Below the pieces are notes generated by a model. That model did not search any database, was not told where the DNA came from, and saw nothing but the letters and a program-made list of their open reading frames with translations. DNA of 64,000 bases from NCBI GenBank assembly GCA_019775845.1, contig JADQAV010000002.1, forward strand, positions 310,001 through 374,000. The letters are read 5' to 3'. Position numbers and translations under genes: made by a program. Source of the stretch: Myrmaecium sp. VS I D KN 1 (taxonomy: Eukaryota; Ascomycota; Dothideomycetes; Valsariales; Valsariaceae). Positions 35,037-44,243 of this stretch are shown piece by piece; positions within the stretch are counted from its first letter, which is position 1, and each line of letters opens with the position of its first letter.

Positions 35037-36458
35037 ATGACAACATGTTCGCCTCCTGCTTTGCACACGCTGCCGGAGCGTGTCCACCGCACCCTCACCG
35101 CCGCCGTCTCGTATTCTTCACCCTCTTCAGGTTCGCTTTCTCCTGAATACGCCAACAACCATCACCACACTACCACTACCAACGAAACCTACCTCCCCAA
35201 CCTCACCCTCGACCTACAGATCGACCGGCTCGCGAGCACAGCCTCTTTCCGTCTCCGCGTCTCCGTCGCGCTGCGCGGGATCCGCACCAAGACCACGCTC
35301 TGGCTGTGCGTGCCGACGGAGCGGCTCGCGGCCCTCTCCATCGTCGATGATCACGCACATCCTCCTCCTACGCCCGCTGCCGCCAGCACGCTGACGGATG
35401 TCATGGGTCTGCGGCTGCGACTTCATGAGCCGCCGACGCTGGTGGCGCCCGATAGGGTGGAGCTGGCGCCGAAGACCAGGGCGATGGGGGAGCTGCTGAA
35501 GGGCGTGTGTGGTGTCGCGACGATGGCGCAGCCGGTCGAGGTGGTGGTGTGGGTGGAGCGAAAGGGGTTGGAGGGGTGTGAAGGGTTGCTCGGATGGTTT
35601 GGGGATCATCTTGGGCTGGTCAGGAGTGCGCGGCCGGTGTGGTGGGAGGGAGAAGGGTTGGAGGGGATGTATAAGGGAAAGGGGGGACGGGTGGTGCCTA
35701 GGGATGAGGTGGTGGGGTTGTTGGGTCTGGTGGGCGGGGAAAGGATGGAGGGAGATGCTCATGTGGGTGAGGAAGAGCCGCCGAGTTACGATGAGTTGGG
35801 GCCGGGACCGGTGGTGATGGGGGCTGAGGCGAGGGGGGTGAAGAGGAGGAGAGTGGAGGGGAAGGATGGAGTTGCGGAGGTGGTGGCGGCGTTGGACGAG
35901 TTGCGGCAGAGGGTGGAGGCGTTGAGAGAGGAAAAGGGTGATAAGGGAGGGAATGAGAGGCTGAGGAGAGTGGAAGAAGATCTGGATGCGCTGAGGAGCG
36001 GAGTCGAGATGCTGGAGGAGAGGATGGAGGAGAGATTCATGGCGCTCGGGAGGGAGTTTGACAAGAAGCTGGATGGCCTGAGCGAGCGGTTGGAGACGAG
36101 CTTGCGAGCGAGGCTGGAGATGCAGTTTGAGGACCGGTTCGAGCCGCGGTTGATGGAGGCGTGCGAGCAGCTGGAGCGCGACTTGAAAGAGAGATTGCGA
36201 GTGAGGTTGAGCAAGGGGCTGCGGCAGAGATTCGAGGATCGCCTGGACGAGGTGGCGGACGAGTTGGAGGAGAGGTGGGAGGAGAAACTGGAAGAGATGA
36301 GGGAGGAGACAGAAGGGAGGATCGAGGATGGATTTTCCGAGGCGAAGAGCGAGCTGAGGGAGATGATCGAGGAGGAGATGAAGGGGGTCGAGGAGGCGGT
36401 CAAGGAGAGCTTGGATGGGGCCATGTTCTCTGTCAAGTGGGAAAAAGAGAGAAAGTGA
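35037..36458 (+). CDS. Conserved fungal coiled-coil protein with PPxY motif
   Basis: Single-exon gene of 473 residues. The N-terminal 230 residues look globular, with segments typical of an uncharacterised Pezizomycotina family (LAPKTRAMGELLKGVCGVAT and YKGKGGRVVP). A short acidic stretch then carries EEEPPSYDELG near residue 248. This is a PPxY motif that could bind WW domains of an Rsp5-type ubiquitin ligase. A basic patch GVKRRRVEG follows and could be a nuclear signal. The C-terminal 190 residues are nearly all charged heptads rich in Glu, Arg and Leu, predicting a long coiled coil. No enzymatic motif is present. Codons are strongly G-ending, making the sense strand very purine-rich. Function is unknown; an adaptor or scaffold role is only a guess from the layout. 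Confidence 0.8.
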   Translation: MTTCSPPALHTLPERVHRTLTAAVSYSSPSSGSLSPEYANNHHHTTTTNETYLPNLTLDLQIDRLASTASFRLRVSVALRGIRTKTTLWLCVPTERLAALSIVDDHAHPPPTPAAASTLTDVMGLRLRLHEPPTLVAPDRVELAPKTRAMGELLKGVCGVATMAQPVEVVVWVERKGLEGCEGLLGWFGDHLGLVRSARPVWWEGEGLEGMYKGKGGRVVPRDEVVGLLGLVGGERMEGDAHVGEEEPPSYDELGPGPVVMGAEARGVKRRRVEGKDGVAEVVAALDELRQRVEALREEKGDKGGNERLRRVEEDLDALRSGVEMLEERMEERFMALGREFDKKLDGLSERLETSLRARLEMQFEDRFEPRLMEACEQLERDLKERLRVRLSKGLRQRFEDRLDEVADELEERWEEKLEEMREETEGRIEDGFSEAKSELREMIEEEMKGVEEAVKESLDGAMFSVKWEKERK

Positions 36459-36664
36459 GGTCCGACCTGACAGACAGATACCCTTAAACGCGGATGCTGG
36501 AGACGGCTGCGGTCGTAGAAGAACGAGCGTGTTGCCTGTGACCACGTCCTCACTGTTTGATGCTCGTCCGGGACGTGATTGGATTCCCTGCCTGGTGTGC
36601 TGGGCAACCACTACACCAAGCAAAAAGAGTGAATACCAGGCATTTATATTGGCAAATGAAGAAA

Positions 36665-36783
36665 TACTCGGACCGAGACTTGAACTCAGGACCTTCAGTG
36701 AACAGCGGGATGTGATCCCTCGCCTTCAGTGAACTAAGAGGCAACTGTTAGACTGACGTGATAACCAACTACACCATCCGAGC
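36665..36783 (-). tRNA. trnV-AAC: tRNA-Val(AAC) with 45-base intron
   Basis: On the minus strand the sequence folds as a canonical tRNA. The acceptor stem GCTCGGA pairs with TCCGAGT (one G-T pair) and is followed by discriminator A. The D arm begins GTGTAGTTGG (box A). The anticodon stem is TCAGT/ACTGA and the loop CTAACAC has anticodon AAC. The T arm is CTGAG-TTCAAGT-CTCGG with box B. The mature length is 74. The intron (36701-36745) sits after position 37, the standard site for nuclear tRNA introns. The intron carries a copy of the 12-base stretch GTTCACTGAAGG, which also spans the intron-exon 2 junction, so part of the 3' exon is duplicated inside the intron. Confidence 0.88.
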
Positions 36784-37849
36784 TGATGCCATTGCTGGCT
36801 GCTTGTTGAAGCACAATGGTGTTGTTTGTTTTATAAAGCCTTGTCTGTCCGCATGGTGAGTAATTGTTCAACTGCAAGCAGAGTTTTCTCCATTTCCAGC
36901 CCTACCTGGTGGGGCCGCGGCCCCCCTTCCCTAGCTCAGCCACTAACGGGGACAAACTCTTGCCCTTCTCCTCACCTGCCATGACGATGTGAATGGCAAA
37001 AGCCGATGGCCATGACGGACGAATCTCCTCCAGGATCATGCTTGACTCCCGGTGCGGGTCTGAGCGGCATAGTCCCGCCGGAAGCACTGGCAATGCCGGA
37101 GTGGCGGTCTGCAGGACGGTACTCCAGATGGAAGAGTGACGCTTCGGTATCAATTGTCCCACGGAAACTCCATTGCCACTTCACACAATCTTTAAGGCAT
37201 CATGCTGATGCAGCCAGCGGTGATGCAGTAGTGTCGGGAGGCGACGGACCGCTCTCCCGTCTCCATCAACCGTGATCTCTTTGCCGGTGTCGAGCGGAGA
37301 TAAGCTCGACTTTGAGGCGCCAAGGCAGGAAGGTCTCCACCGTCCATGACAACACCATCGGTCATTGGCCCCCTGGGGCAGCCGGCCCGTCTCTAAGCTC
37401 CTCTCAAATATTATAAATGTCGAAGGATGGCTCCCGTTGTCCTGGGACACCATATACCGCCTCTATTGCCGAGAGATTATTGGACGGTCTGAGTCTTTTC
37501 GTGGAGAACGTGCGGGACCCAGGACGGTGACGACGAATAGCACTCAGCATTGTACCCCGGAGTGATCCATCCGATAACGATAACGATAGCGGTGGAACAG
37601 GCGGGAAAAAACTGCGTGGGCTTACCAAGCTGGCCTTCTGGACTCCTCAACATCTGTCCGGCCTGCCCCAGGAGCTTTTATCTTCTCCTGTTGCTCTCTC
37701 AATTGCACTTCAGAACTCTTCTCTCACCCGCCTCGGGGACTAGAGAAACGGTGTTTAGCGGACGTTGAAGCACCAAATCGAGTGCTCCCTTCTCCCGCTG
37801 ATCCAGACCTCGCCTGTCCTTGTTTTATCCATCTCTTAGCTGCAGAAAC
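36784..37849. other. Intergenic before DHA1 transporter
   Basis: No gene-like frame was recognised. A G/C run (GGGGCCGCGGCCCC) at 36912-36925 is a strong short palindrome. The final 200 bases are C/T-rich, as expected for a 5' leader of the MFS gene. Confidence 0.45.
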
Positions 37850-39727
37850 ATGCAGTCCTTCCTCCAATACCGCCGCGCCGGTCTCGCCGCGCAAGCCCAG
37901 ATCGACCGCGATGTCGAGAAGGCGCGGCTCATGACCCGGCAAGCGCAGCCAGCAGACGCTCACGAACACAACATCGATGCTAATAACCGGCCAGGACGTG
38001 ATCCCACCCCGGACGCAGACCCCACCCGGAACGACCCGATTGAAGAGGTGGAATGGCGGCGGGAGTCGACCTCGAGCGAGAAGTCCCGCAGCGTCAACGA
38101 GGAGAAGCGGGATGAAATTGACGCGCTCGCCGATGCCGGGGGCATGCAGCGACTCGACACCATCCGTACCCGTTACTCCGCCCGCACAGCGCTCGGCCGC
38201 AGCCTCACGGGCATCCACGTGCGCGACCGCCATGCCCACGAGGGCGAGGGCGAGCAAGTCTTTGTCGTGGGCTGGGAGGGCGAGGACGACCCGCTGAACC
38301 CTCGCAACTGGAGCACCGCACGCCGGATCGGTGTGACGCTGCAGATTTCCCTGATCGCCGGTTCCATCGGTGCCGCCAGCGGAATCGACGCAACCATGCT
38401 CCCGCAAGCGGCCAAGGACCTGCACGTGAGCGATGTTGCGGAGAGTCTGGCAACCGGTACGTTCATCGAAGCGTTGCCTCCATCCTCTCACTGACGTGTC
38501 GTAGGCCTCTACCTGATCGGCGTTGGCGTTGGCTCCCTCTTCGCCGGCCCCTTCTCCGAAACCTTCGGCCGCAACGTCGTCTACACAGGCGGCATGGCCA
38601 TCTTCATGATCTGGATCATGGCGGCAGGGCTGGCACCCAACTTCGGCGCCCAGATCGTCTTCCGTTTCCTCGCCGGCTGCAGCGCCTCCACGCCCATCGT
38701 TTGCGCCGGCGGCTCCATCGCGGACATGTACAACTCGCTCGAGAAGACGTACAGCTTCCCCTTCTTCGCCGCTGTCGGCTTCGGCGGGCCGATGCTCGGC
38801 GCCGTCATGGGTGCCTACATCGGCCCATCATCCGCCGTCTCCTGGCGCTGGACCGAGTGGACGATCCTGATCCTCGCCGGGGTTATCCTCGTCGCCATCC
38901 TCCTCTGCATGCCCGAGACGTACGGGCCGGTGTTGCTGGAGTGGAAGGCGGCGCACTACCGGCGCATCACCGGGGACCAGCGCTTCAAGTCGGCGCACTC
39001 GATCATGGACTCAACGCTCTTCAGCCGGCTGAAAGTGAGCATGACCCGGCCCTTCCTCATGCTCACCGAGCCTATCATTGTCGCCATGACGCTCTACCTC
39101 TCCGCCCTCTATATCGTCCTCTTCACCTTCCTGATCGGCTGGCCATACATCTTCGAGTATACCTACCATACCTCCCAGGGTCTCGGCAATATCATCTTCG
39201 TGGCCATGTTCGTTGGTACTCAGCTTGTGTACATCCTCGTCCCGATCATTTACCGGCGCACCAAGGCGGCCCTGCAGGCCTCCGAAGCCGGCCAGGCCGG
39301 CGCCGTCGCCCATTTCCAGCCCGAGATCCGCCTCACCTTCGCCATGTACGGGCCCGCGCTCGCCATCCCCATCTCGCTCTTCTGGATGGGCTGGACGGAC
39401 TTCGAAAGCATCTCCATCTGGTCGCCCATCCTGGCCAGCACGCTCTTCGGCTTCGGCGTGACCGGCCTCTTCATCTGCACGTACATGTACATCATCGACA
39501 GCTACGAGACGTACTCGGCCTCGGCCCTGACCTTCGTTGCCCTGGCCCGCTACGTCATTTCTGGTGGTATGACCGTTGTCGGCATCCCGTTCTACTCGAA
39601 CATGGGCACCCATTATACCCTTACCATCCTGGCCTGCATCTCCGTCGCCCTGTGCCCCATCCCATACGTGCTGTACGTGTATGGCCCTCGCGTGCGGGCG
39701 AGGAGCAAGTACGCGTTGAGGAAGTGA
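37850..39727 (+). CDS. MFS transporter, DHA1 family (polyamine/multidrug type)
   Basis: Plasma-membrane drug:proton or polyamine antiporter. Exons 37850-38456 and 38505-39727 give 609 residues with a 48-base intron. A long hydrophilic N-terminus of about 155 residues (acidic and Arg-rich) precedes DPLNPRNWSTARRI, the family signature before the first helix. The second exon continues with LYLIGVGVGSLFAGPFSETFGRN, a DHA1 loop motif between helices 2 and 3. The central loop includes PETYGPVLLEWKA, a conserved feature of TPO-like DHA1 carriers. About 12 helices are visible. It ends in a short basic tail (RVRARSKYALRK). There is no adjacent regulator or biosynthetic gene to suggest a substrate. 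Confidence 0.92.
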
Positions 39728-40592
39728 GAGAAGTGCGGGGGGTGCGAGAGGTGCGAAGGACGCTTGTTCGTCGGCCGAAAAGGAAGATGTGGCCTTTTCG
39801 TAGATTTATGGCATAATGGAATAGACCGGCCTGATGTTTATATAATGATTCAACGTTAAATGGTATTAGGAAGAAAATAGACTGTCGTACCTTTTTCAAA
39901 CCATTCGCTTTTCGCATTATACAGGACTGCTAAACTCCCAGCAGTCCCATTTTCGTCACTGAACCGGTTAGGCAACGGTGACGCTCTTTCGGCAGCCGTC
40001 GCCAGAAGCTTTGCAAGGGACATTGTGGCACGGGGGTACTGGCTCTTCTGCTCAACATCCTGCTGTTCCTATCCTGCAGGGTAAGTAACGTTGAGAACAT
40101 CTTTGACGTGCATGGTCTCCGCACTACATCCTGCCTTCAGGCATGAAGTTCGTCAGTCGTTCAAGTAAGTCATATCATCTGGCCAGGCTCTTCAGCTCAT
40201 GTTATTTTTCTGTGTCCTATCTCCACGTGCGTGCCAATTTCATGTACGTTCGAGGGTGGTCTTGTATCATTCTTGCTCTCTGTCACGTCCCTTTTGTAAC
40301 GAGCGAACAAAGACGGCGAGTTCTGCACGATAAGCCTGAAGAGTCTTTGATGGCAGCCACTCCGTCGATTCAGAAGGCCGTGTTTCTGTCGGGTGCATCG
40401 GCGAAGCCGCAACGAAGTCGGAATGCTTAAGAAGAAAGAAAAGAGGAGTGTGCGGAACGTTGGCCCCCGAGAAAGCGGCACACGGCTTGTCTTTGTTCCA
40501 TTTCCCGAGTAGGAAAGCACCTTATATCAACGACACCGTTACTCCACTTCGTCTCTTCCTCTCCACGACGGAAAATCTCAAAATCCCCTGAA
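39728..40592. other. Intergenic before TAATC-biased genes
   Basis: No gene or recognisable repeat was seen in these 865 bases. Base composition becomes mixed and AT-richer, then changes abruptly at the start of the next frame. Confidence 0.45.
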
Positions 40593-42007
40593 AATGGCCA
40601 CCCCGTCGTCTAATCCGGGCGATGCCCAAAATCCGATAATCTCTGGGTATCATACCATAATCCAGGAAAGCAAGAGCAAATCCGCTCTGCTGAGCGCATA
40701 ATCGCCGAACAAAGGCGCATAATCGGTGCCTCCGAAGGCTTAATCACAGCGGTCTATCGTACGATCGACGGTAAGTTCGCTCCGCTGTCTCACACGTGAA
40801 GGTCGAGGTTAGCATCGAGCTGACGAACTATAGCTCTAAATAATCCTTATCCGTCGGCTGCGCTACAGCCTACTAATCTCCTCCGGGACCAAGACGCGGA
40901 ATAGATGCAACTTGACACCGTTAATCCCATCGGGCAGGAGGCCTTGCATAATCTACAGGCGCAGCACGACGAGGCCATGCAAGCTCTTCGCACCGACAAA
41001 AATCGGCTGGAGACGCAACTGGCAGCGCGGGAGCGGAAGGTAGAAGAGCTCCGGAAGCAGGTCTCCGAGCTAAGAGATGAGGAGGACCGCCTCCGGCAAG
41101 AGATCAGAGATCTTACTAACCGCTCGCCATCCCCCCTGCCCATATTAGAGGACCCGCGCGTGGCCTGGTTTCAAGCCGAAGCCGAAACCCTCCGGAGTGA
41201 GCTGTGTGATGCTCAGCCCGAGCTCGCCAGGGCCCGGGACCCGCCGTTGCAAATCGTGGTCACGAATGATCCCCCGGAGCTCCGAGCCCTGATGCGGAGC
41301 TATGATCTCCTCTTCGAGGAAAATAAGCAGTCGCGGGAGCGGGCGAACGATCGATTCCGCCAACTGCAACGGCTGCAGAAGGAATACCATACCGAGCGGG
41401 AGTCTTTGCACGAGGAGCTCGCTCAAGCTAATAGCAACAACCATAATCGGTGCGAGCGCATCACCGAGCTCGAAGACAAACTTAATACCGCGCTGGCCTG
41501 CAACGTCGGCGCGCTACAAAGTCGCACGGAGGCGCTGGCCGAGGGGGACCGTCTGCGGACCGAGAACGGGCGGTTGACCGCCGAGTTGCAGAGAACGACG
41601 GCGGCGCTGGAGCACGCGAACCGGGAACGGGAAGCGTCGAAGCGGGCGTTCGCATCGATCTCCCGCCAAGTCGACCTGCAGCAGAAGGGAACCATGCAGG
41701 ACTTGGTCGCGCGAGGCTACGGAGAATTCGCGGAGCGTGTCCTCGGACGACGGAGGATTGAGTATCTCAATGCTCTGCCGTCGGACAATCGATTTGCTCC
41801 GCCGCCGAATAATCGATTTGCTCCGCCGCCGAATAATCCTGGCGCTCCGCCGTTGGATAATCCTGGCGCTCCGCCGTTAAATAACCCCAACGCTCCGCCG
41901 CCGAATAATCCTAATGCTCGGCCGCCGTCTAACTCCAATGCTCGTCGAATAATCCTGACGCTCCGCCGTTGGGTAATCCTGATGCTCTGCCGATGAACGA
42001 ATACTGA
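40593..42007 (+). pseudogene. Broken coiled-coil gene with Pro/Asn tandem repeats
   Basis: Unrecognised gene. A plausible start at 40593 (MATPSSNPGDAQNP) leads through a short exon, a clear 63-base intron (40771-40833, GTAAGT donor, CTGAC branch, TAG acceptor), and a long second exon. The longest intact frame, 40905-41996, encodes 363 residues. About 290 are charged heptads (for example LETQLAARERKVEELRKQ), indicating a long coiled coil; the rest is a tandem APPPNNPG repeat. The frame seems interrupted in about three places (early, just before 40905, and in the last repeats), so the gene is probably decaying, unless translation starts at 40905. Asn is mostly AAT, and the pentamer TAATC occurs about 20 times on the sense strand between 40611 and 42070, unlike neighbouring genes. 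No transposase or other enzyme motif is present. Function and origin are unknown. Confidence 0.6.
41772..42007 (+). repeat. 24-base coding minisatellite, about 10 units
   Basis: About ten direct units of the form GCTCCGCCG.. followed by AATAATCCT, encoding APPPNNPG-like octapeptides. Most units are 24 bases and one is four bases shorter, which changes the reading frame of the last two. The first units are the most diverged. Confidence 0.85.
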
Positions 42008-42232
42008 CGCCATTATCTAATCTGTGAGCATCAAAGAGGATAGGAGGGAGGGAGGTTAATCAGTTCTAATCATGTATTGGTTAAATACTGATGCTAAGCG
42101 CCCTCCAGGCATTACTTCTCGTACCTGCTATATAATACTCTTCTCATATATAATTTCTCCATCTGATGCTCGTATAATATGTGACCCGGTGCGCTTAACG
42201 GAAAAATACTTAAATAAGGATGAAAACGTGCT

Positions 42233-43899
42233 CTATATAATCCCCATCACTTCAAGCAGTAAAATGGGGAAGATGAGAGAGATATCCGACGCCAACGGAT
42301 ACAGCACCACCCTTGTCTCCCTCTCCCCCAACCGCACACACGGGCGGCCCGTATTCGTGCAAAAATCGCACGCCGTATGCGGCTCATGATAGCGGTAAGG
42401 GCGGGCGGAATGCGCGAGGTTGTAGTGGGCCGCGCAGCGCATGCCGGCATTGTTCAGGCGGCGGAAGCGGGACATGCCGAAGGCGCGCTGGGCGCGGACG
42501 ATGGTGTCGATGGCGGCGAGGAGGGCGAGGGCGGTGGGGCGGTTGGCCGCGATGAGCTCGCGGAAGGGTCGAGCTCGCCCGTCCCGGAAGATGTGCAGGT
42601 GGAGGAAGAAGATGGTGAGGGTGGGGATGAGGGTGAGGGAGGGGATGTGCTGCTCGATGAGCTGTTCGGCGGCTTGGTCGGAGATGGCGGCCGGTTCGTC
42701 GTCTGAGAGGTCGATTATAGTCTGGGGCGCCGGCGGTGGCCTCCGTTCCAACGGCGTCTCCGGGCGGCTGCGCGGTGGCGGATTAAGCGGTGGCGGATTA
42801 AGCGGTAGCGGATTAAGCTGTGGCGGAGAAGAGCCATGAGGAGTCCGGAAGGCGTTATTAGGAGGAGCAGGCGGGGAGAAGATCTGTCGGCCACCGTCCA
42901 GGACCACCGCTCCTCGTTCGAGGGGCCGATTAGTAGTTTGTCGATTATTACCGAGAGATCCGTAAGTCACCATCGGCGTGTTAAAACCAGGCTGAACAGC
43001 CGCAGGATTAAGTCCAGGCCGACGATTCCGCGTCGAAAAGCGATTATATCCCGGCTGCGACGCCGCGGAACGCGGTGAATTAAGCAACGGCAGCTGCGTA
43101 GGCGCCGTATTAAACATCTCAAGCCGACCCTGAGCGGCCAAGGGCGAAGAACCAGCCGGCAAGACCACGGGATTAAGCCTAGGAGACGCCATCGGATGAC
43201 GCGCCGGCCGAGACACCGGAGGATTAAACATCGGCCGGGAGGCCGGAGGATGAGGATCAGTATTAGACCCAGGAGACTCGGACCCAGAATGAAACGGACT
43301 GCCGATGGACCCGCCAACCCGCAACCGCTTCCCAGGCCGCCTATCCGTCCCCGGCGTCCTAGGTCGGGCGTGAAATCCCATCACAGACGACGTCCGCGAG
43401 GGGGATCGATTAGCATCCCGCATCCGATCCGATCCGCTGGCCGACATTAAGCCCGCTGGGCAGGCTGATGACGGCAGCTCATCTGCGCCCGCGATACTAC
43501 GCTGGATCCTAGCAGCGCCACGGCGGGCTCGGAGAGCGATGTACCGCTCGTGCAGAGCGTCGTGCTGCTCCTGCAGCGCGTCGTGGTGTGCGCGCAGGGT
43601 GTTGTAGCAGCCGTGGAGAGCGTCGTGCTGGGCTTGTAGGGTGTTGTGTTGTTCTTGGAGAGTATTGTGCTCAGCTTGCAGGGTGTTAACTCTGCGGTCA
43701 CGGCGGTGTCGTGCGCTTGCAGAGTATTGTAGGTGCGTTGTAAGGCATTATGAGCCTGTTGTGAGGCATTATAAGCTTCTTGTAGGACATCATTAGCCTC
43801 TTCCAAGGCATCATTAGCCTCTCGCAAGGCATTATTAGCCCCATGGTGGTCCATGAGATTAGGAAGAGCTTCGGCGTCGCGGAGCGCTTCGTCAGCCAT
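42233..43899 (-). pseudogene. Coiled-coil gene with Cys motif, frame-interrupted
   Basis: Unrecognised gene, convergent with the previous one. From the ATG at 43899 the product starts MADEALRDAEALPNL and enters about 20 heptads of the type NTLQAEH/DALQEQH. The heptad series switches frame once near 43,690, then stays open to 42233, so the gene is either slightly broken or carries a sequence error. After the coiled coil comes a 230-residue Pro/Asn/Arg-rich region with an LNPPP repeat, then QTIIDLSDDEP, which looks like a SUMO-interacting motif. A C-terminal domain of about 140 residues follows and holds CDFCTNTGRPC and VVLYPLA. Sense-strand TAATC is again frequent (about 12 copies). A 404-residue product could start at 43447. 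No known family is certain, and the function is unknown. Confidence 0.6.
42772..42826 (-). repeat. 15-base coding tandem repeat, 3.7 units
   Basis: On the plus strand the unit reads GCGGTGGCGGATTAA, repeated with one or two substitutions. On the coding strand it gives the LNPPP pentapeptide repeat of the Cys-motif gene. It parallels the Asn-Pro repeats of the convergent neighbour. Confidence 0.85.
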
Positions 43900-44243
43900 G
43901 AGGGTGGATGTCGTGAGGAATGAGGTGGATGGAGGGCCTTTGGCGTCTCAAAGACAAACTGACGTCGGTTGGAACGGGCCGTGCGAGGGCGCCTGAGGCT
44001 GATGAGGGGCCTTTATGAGGCTTCTGGGTACCTATACAGAGGGGCCTTCGACTACGTAGAGCAAACCTCAGGCTACTCAGAGTAAGCCTCCAACTTCCTA
44101 AACAGGCACTCCACAAAAGGCTCAAGCGGGGCTCTCGCACTTCCTAGCCTGAGAACCAAGGCGAAGACGCAAGAGCACGATATCTCTATAACGAACCAGA
44201 CGCATAAACACCACATAAATTGCACTATCAGCAAACGGACTGA
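43900..44243. other. Short spacer, no feature
   Basis: Lies upstream of the frame-interrupted coiled-coil gene and downstream of the second Zn2Cys6 gene. Contains several imperfect GAGGGGCCTT and AGGCTT words around 43997-44090, with no recognisable gene. Confidence 0.45.

Noticed and set aside
36560-36621. Second tRNA-like segment on the minus strand (GCTTGGTGTAGTGGTTGCC)
   Set aside because: It has a box A-like start and a partial acceptor pairing (GCTTG/CGAGC), but no T loop with TTCRA and a length of only about 61 bases. It is at most a tRNA relic.
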